From contig JAXJBF010000103.1 in assembly GCA_036303105.1 (NCBI GenBank), forward strand, positions 12,976 to 76,975: DNA of 64,000 nt, given 5' to 3'. This stretch comes from UMGS1590 sp036303105. GTDB lineage: Bacteria; Bacillota; Peptococcia; Peptococcales; Peptococcaceae. The translations under genes and the position numbers were made by a program. Positions 16,537 to 24,707 of this stretch are shown piece by piece; the first letter of the stretch is position 1; each line of letters starts with the position of its first letter. A model generated the notes under the pieces. The model ran no database searches, had not been told where the DNA came from, and saw only the letters and a program-made list of their open reading frames with translations.

Positions 16537-17859
16537 ATGGAACGTCTCAGAAACTGGTGGCGAGCATTGTCTCGACGATTGCGTGCATGGAAACGTCAAA
16601 CGGCACGAACTGGTAATGCGCTGGAACAGATTCGTTGGCAAGGAATGGTTGAAACACTGCGAACATTTTTGTTTTATGGCATTTTATCAGTGCTCATTGG
16701 CATTTGTGTCGGCGTAGTTACGGCCATATTTGGACGTGGCTTATTGCTTCTCAATGAATGGCGATCGGCGCATCTGTTATGGTTTGTTCCTTTTTTAGGG
16801 CTTGCAGGGCTTTTGATGATGTCGGTGAATATGCGTTGGGGCGGGCGCGCTCAGCGAGGTATGGGACTGGTGTTTGATGTTGGGCATGGGCGTGAAGCAT
16901 CGATCCCGCTGCGGATGGTGCCGTTAACCATCTTTTCAACTTGGATGACACATCTTTTTGGTGGCAGTGCCGGACGTGAAGGTGTGGCTGTTCAGATAGG
17001 AGCAACATTGTCGATGCAATTTGCACGTGTTGCACCGGCAGAATTACGTCGTCATGTCATTTTAGCCAGTGGTATGGCAGCTGGTTTTGCAGGCCTTTTC
17101 GGTACACCGATTGCTGCCACATTTTTTGCCCTGGAGGTTCTGGTGGTTGGCTCTATTTATTATGAGGCGCTGGCGCCGGCGTTAATCGCTGCCTATAGTG
17201 CTTCATTCACAGCAAGAGCGCTTGGCCTTTCTGCGATGGCAATGCCGATCGGTTATGTTCCAGATCTCAATAGTCGTCTCATGCTAATCACCATTCTTGC
17301 TGGCTTTGTTTTTGGTGCAATTGGTTGGCTGTTCTCTTGGCTTCTTAATCACTTGCGCATTTATTTTGCCTTGCTGATTGATGATCCTCGCTTGCGTATT
17401 TTTCTTATTGGATGCATCTTGGCAGTGGTGTTTTTGCTGGCATGGGATGGACGTTACTCTGGTCTGAGTGATGAATTGTTCAACAACGCTTTTGTGGGTG
17501 GCGACATTCACTGGTACGATTGGCTGCTAAAAATGGTATTGACAGCAGTAACACTTGCGGCAGGTTTTCAAGGCGGGGAATTGACACCGCTTTTTGTTAT
17601 TGGTGCTACGTTGGGATCGTTTTTAGCATTGGCTTTTGGCCTTCCTGTGGCGCTTTTTGCGGCAATGGGGAGTGTAGCGGTATTTGGTGCAGCTACAAAG
17701 ACACTGTTTGCGCCGTTGTTTATTGGTGTGGAAGTTTTTGGTGCTCAAGGCATGCCTTTTTTCATGTTGGTAGCTATTGTTGCTTTTCTCGTGAGTGGAC
17801 ACTATGGTATTTACACAAAACAGAAATATCTGCCTGAAGAATCGAGAATGGATGATTAG
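16537..17859 (+). CDS. ClC family anion channel/antiporter, possibly fluoride type
   Basis: A 440-residue polytopic protein. The gating-glutamate motif reads GSAGREGVAVQIG (about 143-155). The central GREG is the ClC signature, but the next residue is Val rather than Pro, as in fluoride-exporting ClC-F proteins. The usual first anion motif GSGIP is absent; GHGRE stands in that region, as also seen in that subgroup. A basic, arginine-rich N-terminus (1-40) precedes the first helix. Fluoride/proton antiport is therefore plausible but not proven, and chloride transport remains possible. AGGAGG precedes the ATG. No fluoride riboswitch core was found upstream. Confidence 0.85.
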   Translation: MERLRNWWRALSRRLRAWKRQTARTGNALEQIRWQGMVETLRTFLFYGILSVLIGICVGVVTAIFGRGLLLLNEWRSAHLLWFVPFLGLAGLLMMSVNMRWGGRAQRGMGLVFDVGHGREASIPLRMVPLTIFSTWMTHLFGGSAGREGVAVQIGATLSMQFARVAPAELRRHVILASGMAAGFAGLFGTPIAATFFALEVLVVGSIYYEALAPALIAAYSASFTARALGLSAMAMPIGYVPDLNSRLMLITILAGFVFGAIGWLFSWLLNHLRIYFALLIDDPRLRIFLIGCILAVVFLLAWDGRYSGLSDELFNNAFVGGDIHWYDWLLKMVLTAVTLAAGFQGGELTPLFVIGATLGSFLALAFGLPVALFAAMGSVAVFGAATKTLFAPLFIGVEVFGAQGMPFFMLVAIVAFLVSGHYGIYTKQKYLPEESRMDD

Positions 17860-17979
17860 TGGTTGAAATAATCCTAGGCAACAGCGCCAAAATTTGCTAC
17901 TATAATTATTGGTATGAACGCCATCAAGCGACGTCGTCGCTGTCAATATTATTGTTAAGAGGAAAGAGGAAAATCAATT

Positions 17980-18918
17980 ATGAGTAAAGTTCTTGTATTT
18001 GGGCACGCCAATCCGGATACCGATTCCATTACTAGTGCCATTAGCTATGCGTATTTGTTGAACCAAACAGGGCATGAGGCAACTGCATATGCCTTAGGTG
18101 TACCATCGGAAGAAACCCAGTTTGCCCTGGATACATTTGGTGTTGCTTCGCCGCAAGTTATTGAAAAAGCAGCAGAAGTGGCTGACGCGGATACCATTCT
18201 TGCGCTTGTTGACCATAATGAAGCACAGCAATCTTTGCCAGACCGTGGTGATTATCGCATTTGGAGTGTTGTGGACCATCATCGTATTGCTAACATTGAA
18301 ACCGTTGAACCGCTCAATTATCGTGCTGAAGCGGTTGGCTGCACAGGGACCATTCTTTACAAAATGTACAATGAACAAGGTGTGGATATCCCTAAGAATA
18401 TTGCTGGTTTGATGCTTTCTGCTGTCATCAGCGATACACTTTTGATGAAGTCTCCTACCTGCACGCCAGAGGATGAAGCTGCTATTATTGCGTTGGCTGC
18501 ATTGGCGGGTGTAGACTACAACACTTATGGGCTTGACCTTTTGAAAGCTGGCACCAACCTTTCTGCAAAATCTTGTGAAGAACTTTTGGACTTGGATGCA
18601 AAAAGCTTCCCAATGGGCAGTGCTACTGTTCGTATTGCACAGGTTAACACTGTTGATGTCAACGATGTACTGACACGCAAGGCAGAATTGAGCGATCTGA
18701 TGCAAAAAAACAGTGAAAAGGAAGGCTATGACCTTTTCTTGCTGCTGATTACCAATATCCTTGACAGCAACTCTACAGCGCTCATTACTGGTACTGAAAC
18801 AGCTAAGGTGGAAAGTGCTTTTGGTGTGACTGTGACAGATGGTCTTGCAGAGCTGGCTGGTGTTGTTTCGAGAAAGAAACAAGTTGTACCGCCGCTTACT
18901 AAGGCTTTTGAAGGTTAA
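17980..18918 (+). CDS. ppaC: Manganese-dependent inorganic pyrophosphatase (family II)
   Basis: A 312-residue DHH-family hydrolase splitting pyrophosphate. Metal ligands are in FGHANPDTDSI (His and two Asp), VDHNE and VVDHHRI (the DHH motif). The C-terminal DHHA2 part ends in SRKKQVVPPL, the substrate-binding Arg-Lys-Lys motif. No CBS insert is present, so it is the short constitutive form. A TATAAT lies at 17901-17906 without a convincing -35 box. A terminator follows the gene. Confidence 0.95.
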   Translation: MSKVLVFGHANPDTDSITSAISYAYLLNQTGHEATAYALGVPSEETQFALDTFGVASPQVIEKAAEVADADTILALVDHNEAQQSLPDRGDYRIWSVVDHHRIANIETVEPLNYRAEAVGCTGTILYKMYNEQGVDIPKNIAGLMLSAVISDTLLMKSPTCTPEDEAAIIALAALAGVDYNTYGLDLLKAGTNLSAKSCEELLDLDAKSFPMGSATVRIAQVNTVDVNDVLTRKAELSDLMQKNSEKEGYDLFLLLITNILDSNSTALITGTETAKVESAFGVTVTDGLAELAGVVSRKKQVVPPLTKAFEG

Positions 18919-18936
18919 TGAACAATGATGAATGAA

Positions 18937-18962
18937 AGGGACTGCTTTGCAGTCTCTTTTTT
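18937..18962 (+). terminator. Terminator after ppaC
   Basis: AGGGACTGC, loop TTT, GCAGTCTCT then Ts. It lies 18 bases before the fumarase alpha ATG, so some read-through may supply the fumarase genes. Confidence 0.8.
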
Positions 18963-18979
18963 CAAAAGGAGGTTTTGAG

Positions 18980-19840
18980 ATGAAGACATTAGATGTAAAA
19001 AAAATTACGGAAGCTATTCGACGTTTTGCAGTAGAAGTAAATACTGATTTGCCGAAGGATGTGGAGCAGGCATTGATCGATGGTCGTGAAAAAGAAGAAT
19101 CTCCGTTTGGTGTTTATTGCTTTGATCAAATCCTTGCAAATGCCAGATTGGCGCGCGAAGAACATCAGGCCATGTGCCAAGATACCGGTACAATGGTGGT
19201 ATATGTTAATTTGGGCCAGGACTTGCATTTAATTGGTGGCGATGTGACAGAAGCTATCAATGAAGGGGTGCGCCTTGGCTATGATGAAGGTTATCTGCGT
19301 CGCAGTATGGTTGAAGAGCCGGTGTTTGAGCGTGTTAACACGGGAGATAATACCCCTGCAGTTATCCACTATCATATTGTGCCGGGCGATCAGTGCGAAA
19401 TCATTTTAATGCCGAAAGGTGGAGGCGCTGAGAATATGGGGGCGCTTGGTATGTTGAAGCCGACTGCAGGCAAGCAAGGCGTGATAGACTTTGTTGTAGA
19501 TGCAGTGTCTAAAGCAGGGGGAAATCCATGTCCGCCGATTATTGTTGGTGTTGGTATTGGCGGAACCATGGAAAAAGCCACTGCTATCGCAAAGGAAGCG
19601 CTCATGCGGCCGATTGGATCTCAACATCCTGATGAACGTTATGCAGCAATGGAAAAAGAGATTCTTGATCGTGTGAACGCATTGGGCATTGGCCCACAGG
19701 GGCTTGGTGGCCGCGTTACTGCACTGGCTGTGCATATCAATACCCATCCATGCCATATTGCATCACTTCCAGTTGCGGTGAATATTAATTGCCATGCAGC
19801 GCGGCACACGAGCATTGTTTTAGATGGAGAGGAGGCATAA
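18980..19840 (+). CDS. Class I fumarate hydratase, alpha subunit
   Basis: A 286-residue iron-sulfur subunit of an oxygen-sensitive hydro-lyase interconverting fumarate and malate. Candidate cluster cysteines are in HQAMCQDTG, GGNPCPPIIVG and INCHAARH. The MPKGGGAENMGALGMLKP stretch is typical. The start is ATG 18980 behind AAAGGAGG; 16 in-frame codons upstream lie in the ppaC terminator and are not coding. The two-subunit arrangement is shared with L-tartrate dehydratase, so that activity is the alternative. The beta gene follows two bases later. Confidence 0.93.
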   Translation: MKTLDVKKITEAIRRFAVEVNTDLPKDVEQALIDGREKEESPFGVYCFDQILANARLAREEHQAMCQDTGTMVVYVNLGQDLHLIGGDVTEAINEGVRLGYDEGYLRRSMVEEPVFERVNTGDNTPAVIHYHIVPGDQCEIILMPKGGGAENMGALGMLKPTAGKQGVIDFVVDAVSKAGGNPCPPIIVGVGIGGTMEKATAIAKEALMRPIGSQHPDERYAAMEKEILDRVNALGIGPQGLGGRVTALAVHINTHPCHIASLPVAVNINCHAARHTSIVLDGEEA

Positions 19841-19842
19841 AG

Positions 19843-20403
19843 ATGGAAAAACATATTCATGTACCGTTTCATGCTGAAGAACTGGCTGAATTGCGTGCGG
19901 GAGATACTGTTATGCTTTCTGGTGTTATTTATACCTCGCGTGATAAAGCGCATAAACGTATGGTGGAAACCCTGGATAAAGGGGAGGCTTTGCCAGTCGA
20001 TTGGGAAGGACAGCTCATTTATTATGCGGGGCCAACGCCGGCCAAGCCTGGACAGGCTATTGGTTCTATTGGGCCAACAACGTCCAGCCGTATGGATGCA
20101 TTTGCACCACGTTTAATGGACGAAGCCGGACTCAAAGGCATGCTGGGAAAAGGTCCTCGTAGTCAGGAGGTTATTGATGCCATTATAAGAAATGGTGCTG
20201 TTTATATGGTTGCAATTGGGGGGACAGGTGCTGCTATTTCTAAAAGTGTGAAGAAAGCAGACGTGATCGCTTACGATGATTTAGGAACAGAAGCTATTCG
20301 TCGTTTAGAGATTGAAAATCTTGCAGCAATAGTAGCCATTGATGCCCAGGGTGGTAATTTGTTTGAAACGGGCCGAGCACAGTATGAAAATAGAAATGTT
20401 TGA
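19843..20403 (+). CDS. Class I fumarate hydratase, beta subunit
   Basis: A 186-residue partner of the alpha subunit. It shows SGVIYTSRDKAHKRM, IYYAGPTPAKPGQAIGSIGPTTSSRMD, GKGPRSQEV and LGTEAIRRLEIENL, the conserved order of the Fumerase C-terminal domain that binds the substrate carboxylates. ATG 19843 follows GAGGAGG. An in-frame ATG 18 codons upstream lies within the alpha gene and is rejected. A strong terminator ends the pair. Confidence 0.93.
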   Translation: MEKHIHVPFHAEELAELRAGDTVMLSGVIYTSRDKAHKRMVETLDKGEALPVDWEGQLIYYAGPTPAKPGQAIGSIGPTTSSRMDAFAPRLMDEAGLKGMLGKGPRSQEVIDAIIRNGAVYMVAIGGTGAAISKSVKKADVIAYDDLGTEAIRRLEIENLAAIVAIDAQGGNLFETGRAQYENRNV

Positions 20404-20475
20404 CATGTTTGTTTGTATAGTATAAAATTAATACCAGAAATAATAGTTTGTATTAAGTGCTATCAAATGATTATT

Positions 20476-20521
20476 AAGAGGACAAGGGTGTTCTTTCTGG
20501 AACTCCTTGTCCTCTTTTTTT
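20476..20521 (+). terminator. Terminator after fumarase
   Basis: AAGAGGACAAGG (20476-20487) pairs with CCTTGTCCTCTT (20505-20516), then Ts. The remaining DNA to 21032 is AT-rich and non-coding, described in the next three entries. Confidence 0.88.
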
Positions 20522-20650
20522 GTAAAAAACAGTGTTTATTTTAAGAAAGGTTGTGAAAAAGATGTAATTCTACTGATGCTAATCATTGATGTTCATATAG
20601 AAAAAATAAAAAGATGAAAAATAGAAGAAAAAATACTTGACAAAACATAG

Positions 20651-20683
20651 AATACTTATAAAGAAAAATTCTTTATAAGTATT
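20651..20683. repeat. Perfect 15-bp AT-rich palindrome
   Basis: AATACTTATAAAGAA, spacer AAA, and the exact complement. A TTGACA box ends nine bases before it (20637-20642), without a well-spaced -10. The stem has only four G-C pairs in total, so it is a poor terminator and may be an operator. It lies within the 629-base gap between fumarase and the ABC operon; nothing else coding is visible from 20522 to 20831. Confidence 0.6.
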
Positions 20684-20831
20684 TGTTTTCGAGAAAAGCA
20701 GAAATGAAAAAAGAGAAAAACACTTACCATATTTTCGACGTTTTGTCTAGTATAAAAAGTGTCATATCGCAAAAAAAGATTGTGATTGCTATATATATTC
20801 CTATATGAAATGGAAAAATATTAGGATTTTA

Positions 20832-20859
20832 TTGACAGTTGACCATAATAAGATATAAT
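20832..20859 (+). promoter_or_regulatory. Promoter of the ABC importer operon
   Basis: Consensus TTGACA (20832-20837), 16-base spacer, consensus TATAAT (20854-20859). The transcript would start near 20866. Confidence 0.8.
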
Positions 20860-20873
20860 TAAAACAAAGGATA

Positions 20874-20973
20874 ACGATAAGCAAAGTTAATGAAAGCGAT
20901 TCCTTATATTGTTTTGCAATATTCATTTATTAAGTAAATAAAACGGATTTATCTAATAGCGTTTGCTTATCGT
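20874..20973 (+). promoter_or_regulatory. Candidate folded leader (three-helix) before the ABC operon
   Basis: A 12-pair helix joins ACGATAAGCAAA (20874-20885) to TTTGCTTATCGT (20962-20973), starting about eight bases into the predicted transcript. Inside it are two hairpins, ATATTG/CAATAT and TTTATT/AATAAA. This closed three-way shape resembles a riboswitch aptamer, but I do not recognise a known class. A protein operator made of two inverted half-sites is the alternative. Confidence 0.45.
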
Positions 20974-21032
20974 CGTTCACAGCAATCGTAGCACTCATTA
21001 TTCTAATACTATTAAAGAATGGAAGTGGACGT

Positions 21033-21785
21033 ATGGGAGAAGACACGAGACAAGATAAAGTTGTTGTCAATCATTTAACGAAGCGTTTCGGCGATTTGTT
21101 GGTATTAAATGACATCAACTTCACCGTAAAAAAAGGTGAATTCCTCGTTATTGTAGGTCCTACAGGCTGCGGGAAAACAACATTCCTGAATTTGTTGTCA
21201 ACGTTGTATGTGCCTAGTGAAGGGGAAGTCCTTATTGACGGTGAACCAGCTGATCCAAGGAAACACAGTATTTCATTTGTGTTCCAGGAACCATCCTGCC
21301 TGCCTTGGAGAACTGTGAAAGAAAACATCGCTTATGGTATGGAAATTAAAAAGTGGCCAAAAGATAAGATTGAAAAGAAGGTTCAAGAAGTTATGGAGTT
21401 GGTTGGTTTGACCCAAACTCAGGATCTCTATCCAGCTCAAATTTCATCTAGTATGGAGCAACGTGTGGCAATTGCAAGAGCGTTTGCGACGGATCCAGAC
21501 TTGCTTCTCATGGATGAACCTTATGGTCAGTTGGATGTAAAACTTCGTTTTTATTTGGAAGATGAGTTGGTACGTATTTGGCAAGAGCTGCACAATACTG
21601 TAATCTTTATTACGCATAACGTTGAAGAGGCAGTTTACATTGCGGAGCGTATCTTGGTATTGACCAATAAGCCAACGACCATTAAGGAATCAATTCCGAT
21701 TAATTTGCCAAGACCTCGGGATGCTTTGGCAGATGATTTTGTTGAATTACGTAACTATGTTACCGATGCCATCAAGTGGTGGTAA
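21033..21785 (+). CDS. ABC importer ATPase 1 (SsuB/TauB/NrtD class), altered signature
   Basis: A 250-residue nucleotide-binding subunit. Walker A GPTGCGKTT (42-50), Q-loop FVFQEP, Walker B LLLMDEP (157-163) and H-loop ITHN (His 195) are normal. The ABC signature, expected as LSGGM, reads ISSSM (137-141). In ABC dimers the signature serves the partner's ATP site, so the site built with ATPase 2 should be impaired. The ribosome site is imperfect (GGAAGTGG). It is the first gene of the operon, behind a long leader and strong promoter. The substrate class is small anions, sulfonates or pyrimidine-like compounds by family. Confidence 0.9.
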   Translation: MGEDTRQDKVVVNHLTKRFGDLLVLNDINFTVKKGEFLVIVGPTGCGKTTFLNLLSTLYVPSEGEVLIDGEPADPRKHSISFVFQEPSCLPWRTVKENIAYGMEIKKWPKDKIEKKVQEVMELVGLTQTQDLYPAQISSSMEQRVAIARAFATDPDLLLMDEPYGQLDVKLRFYLEDELVRIWQELHNTVIFITHNVEEAVYIAERILVLTNKPTTIKESIPINLPRPRDALADDFVELRNYVTDAIKWW

Positions 21786-21837
21786 GAACACTTGGGCATA
21801 AAAATAAAAGGTAAAAATTGAAGGGAGTGTGTTTCTT

Positions 21838-22935
21838 ATGAAACGTCACAAAAAAACTTGGAAAGTCGCAACAGCTGTCGTTTTATCAGTCGCATTGCTT
21901 GGAACGCTTGCCGGTTGCGGCGGCGGTGACGGCGGATCTGGCAGCAGCGGTGAAGTCATTGCTGTTGAAGGTGGTTTCCAGGGGCAGATCGATGCATGGC
22001 CAGCCTATTACGCAACAATGACGGATCCATCCATTCAGGAAAAATATGGTATTAGCATGACCATGCAGTATTTTGACTCCGGGATGCCTATGGTCCAGAC
22101 TGTACCAGCTAACCAGCTTGCCATCATGAGTAATGGTTCTGTTCCTACCTTGATGTCTGCACTGCGTTATGACACCCCTATCGTTGGTGTATCTTCCAAT
22201 GAATCCCGTGCCAATGCGATTCTGGCAAGAGAAGGGGATCCTATTTTCAATACTAAAAATGAAAACGGTACTTATGGCACTGCCGATGATATCAAAGGCA
22301 AAACCATTCTGACCACGACGGTTTCCAGTGGTACCTACACCCTGTCTGGCTACCTCGCACAATTTGGTCTTACTGAAGATGATGTTACTGTACGTAACCT
22401 TGAACAGGCTCAGGCCATTGCTGCATTCGAATCTGGTGAAGGCGATTATCTCGTTCTCTGGGCACCATTCCTTTATACCGGTCTTGAAAAGGGCTGGCAG
22501 GAAGTTGCCAATGCAGAACAGGTTGGCTCTACCTGCTTGATGTTGTGGGTTGCTGATCCTAAGATGGCTGAAGAAAATCCTGACGCGATTGCCAGCATGC
22601 TTGCTATGATGAGTGAAGGCGCTGACCGCTTCAATGAAGAAGGCACTGATATGGCAAGTGAGATTTCCAGTTTCTTCACTGACTGGGCTGCAATGCAGAT
22701 TTCTGAAGAACAGGCTGCGCTTGATATCGAAGCCCATGATATTCCAAGTTTGGAAGATCAGCTCGAAATGCTGCAGAGCGGCGAATTACTTGAAGCAATG
22801 CAGAAGAGTGCAGATTACTTCGTATCTCAGGGGCAGTATACTGCTGATGAAAAGCAGCAGCTTGAAGACAAAGGCTACTGCATCGATTCTTCCTTCCTTG
22901 AAAGAGCTATCGAAATTAAGAACGAAAAGAACTAA
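21838..22935 (+). CDS. ABC importer substrate-binding lipoprotein
   Basis: A 365-residue NMT1/SsuA-like receptor. A basic start (MKRHKK) and hydrophobic segment lead to lipobox LAGC (near 26-29), followed by a Gly/Ser-rich tether. The mature part begins VIAVEGGFQGQIDAWPAYYA and includes IKGKTILTTTVSSGTYTLSG, the two-lobe hinge regions of the family. The ATG at 21838 has AAGGGAG about ten bases upstream; an in-frame GTG three codons earlier abuts the ribosome site. A hairpin with T-run follows the gene, probably setting a receptor excess over the permeases. The ligand is not identifiable from sequence. Confidence 0.9.
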   Translation: MKRHKKTWKVATAVVLSVALLGTLAGCGGGDGGSGSSGEVIAVEGGFQGQIDAWPAYYATMTDPSIQEKYGISMTMQYFDSGMPMVQTVPANQLAIMSNGSVPTLMSALRYDTPIVGVSSNESRANAILAREGDPIFNTKNENGTYGTADDIKGKTILTTTVSSGTYTLSGYLAQFGLTEDDVTVRNLEQAQAIAAFESGEGDYLVLWAPFLYTGLEKGWQEVANAEQVGSTCLMLWVADPKMAEENPDAIASMLAMMSEGADRFNEEGTDMASEISSFFTDWAAMQISEEQAALDIEAHDIPSLEDQLEMLQSGELLEAMQKSADYFVSQGQYTADEKQQLEDKGYCIDSSFLERAIEIKNEKN

Positions 22936-22956
22936 GCAAGTGATTTGACAGTTTGA

Positions 22957-23000
22957 AAGGTGGAGGAGGTCTATTCATAAACAGGCTCCTCCACTTTTTT
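22957..23000 (+). terminator. Intra-operon hairpin terminator
   Basis: GTGGAGGAG (22960-22968) pairs with CTCCTCCAC (22986-22994), then six Ts. It lies between the receptor gene and the permeases, so partial termination would lower permease expression. Confidence 0.75.
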
Positions 23001-23073
23001 AAAGAATGTGACGCACAAAAAACACTCCTGCTTTGTAACAAAAGCGCAAAATACTTCAAATGGAGGTGTAAGT

Positions 23074-23877
23074 ATGGCGAGTAAATTAGTTCGAAAAGAG
23101 AAAAAGCAGAGCTTCTACACATTGATTTCTATCATATCTATCTGCGTATTCCTCTTAGCATGGGAAATGATTGTAAGAATGGGGATTGTTTCTCCACACC
23201 TTTTGGCATCGCCAACACAGGTTATCTCGCTATTTATCGATAAATTATCCAATCCAAATCCTGATGGTACCATTATTTGGGGGCATATCGCTATCAGCTT
23301 AGAAGAAGCGTTGATCGGTTATATTTTAGCGCTGGTCATCGGTATTCCTCTGGGTCTGGCAATGGGCTGGTTCACCACTTTTGATGGTCTGGTTCGTCCG
23401 ATTTTTGAAATCGTTCGTCCTATTCCTTCCGTTGCCTGGATTCCTCTCTGCATCATCTGGTTTGGGACTGGTCTCTTCAGTAAAGTGTTCATCATCTTCA
23501 TCGGGGCGTTGGTACCTTGCGTTATCAACTCTTGTTCCGGTGTCAAGATGACCAACCCAACCTATATTCGTATGGCAAAGACCTACGGTGCAGGCAGCTG
23601 GGAAATCTTTAAGAATGTCTGCGTGCCATCCGCACTGCCAATGGTATTCGGTGGCTTGCAGGTTGCGTTGGCAACAGCTTGGACCTGCTTGGTTGCAGCC
23701 GAAATGGTCGGTGCAGACCGCGGGCTTGGGTTCTTCATCGAAATGGGTCGTCGTCTCCTGATGCCTGACATGATCATCCTTGGGATGGTTCTGACTGCGC
23801 TGACTGGTGTCGTCATCACCATTATCGTTGGCTTCATTGAAAAACAGCTCGTTAAGGGCAGCAGAAAAGGTCAGTAA
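23074..23877 (+). CDS. ABC importer permease 1
   Basis: A 267-residue inner-membrane subunit with about six helices, of the SsuC/TauC type. The coupling-helix EAA motif is MAKTYGAGSWEIFKNVCVPSALP. FEIVRPIPSVAWIPLCIIWFG is the typical family segment. GGAGGTG precedes ATG 23074; 22 upstream in-frame codons belong to the untranslated spacer. It pairs with the related but distinct permease 2, with which it shares the FEI-RP-P-AWI-WFG block. Confidence 0.92.
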   Translation: MASKLVRKEKKQSFYTLISIISICVFLLAWEMIVRMGIVSPHLLASPTQVISLFIDKLSNPNPDGTIIWGHIAISLEEALIGYILALVIGIPLGLAMGWFTTFDGLVRPIFEIVRPIPSVAWIPLCIIWFGTGLFSKVFIIFIGALVPCVINSCSGVKMTNPTYIRMAKTYGAGSWEIFKNVCVPSALPMVFGGLQVALATAWTCLVAAEMVGADRGLGFFIEMGRRLLMPDMIILGMVLTALTGVVITIIVGFIEKQLVKGSRKGQ

Positions 23878-23891
23878 GGAGGTGCCTGGCT

Positions 23892-24707
23892 ATGAGTGAA
23901 ACCATTTCTGAAAGCAGAGGCGGCAATGTGTTGCAAAAAGCCCTGCGTAACAAACGTGTTTTGAATGTTATTTCTATCATTCTCTTCCTGGGCATCTGGG
24001 ATCTGATCGTTGTTGTTGGACAATCCACAATGATGCCTCGTCCTTGGGAAGTTGTCACAGAACTGATCAACATGTTCCAGACGAAACTGGCTGGTTATAC
24101 CATGTTGATGCATACTTGGATCAGTTTCCGACGCGTTATGATTGCGTTCTTGTTGGCAGCTGTTATCGGTATTCCTGTTGGGGTATTGATGGGCTTCAAT
24201 AAAACAGCCAATGCCATCATTCGTCCAATCTTTGAATTCTTTAAACCAATGCCACCTATCGCATGGATTTCTATCTCTATTTTGTGGTTCGGGATTGGTG
24301 AAACGTCTAAGGTTTTCATTATCTTTATTGGTGCATTGGTACCACTGATTTTGAACTCTTACAACGGGATTCGTCTTGTTGACCCTGAATTGTATGACTG
24401 CATTCGTAACTTGGGTGCTACCTACTGGCAAGAACATTTGCAAGTTACAGCACCATCTTGCATCCCTGCAATTTTTGCTGGTTTGCAGATCGCGTTGTCC
24501 ACATCCTGGACCTGCGTGGTTGCAGCAGAATTGGTTGGCGCAAGAAGTGGCCTTGGGTTCGTTATCAACCAGGGGATGAGAATTGACAACACGGCCATGT
24601 GTATTGCTGGTATGTTGGTCATCTGTCTCGTATCCTTCCTGACATCCTTCGCGCTGACACTGATTGAAAGGGGGCTTTGTCCATGGACGAGAAACGCGCA
24701 AATATAA
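23892..24707 (+). CDS. ABC importer permease 2
   Basis: A 271-residue SsuC/TauC-type permease with about six helices. It has FEFFKPMPPIAWISISILWFGIG and the EAA loop IRNLGATYWQEHLQVTAPSCIP. AAGGAGGTG precedes the ATG, 14 bases after permease 1. Two different permeases imply a heterodimeric channel, unusual for this family, which commonly uses one permease twice. Its last 25 bases overlap the next ATPase gene. Confidence 0.92.
   Translation: MSETISESRGGNVLQKALRNKRVLNVISIILFLGIWDLIVVVGQSTMMPRPWEVVTELINMFQTKLAGYTMLMHTWISFRRVMIAFLLAAVIGIPVGVLMGFNKTANAIIRPIFEFFKPMPPIAWISISILWFGIGETSKVFIIFIGALVPLILNSYNGIRLVDPELYDCIRNLGATYWQEHLQVTAPSCIPAIFAGLQIALSTSWTCVVAAELVGARSGLGFVINQGMRIDNTAMCIAGMLVICLVSFLTSFALTLIERGLCPWTRNAQI

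Noticed and set aside
20637..20665. A second promoter (TTGACA at 20637) before the palindrome
   Set aside because: No acceptable -10 box lies at 16-18 bases spacing.
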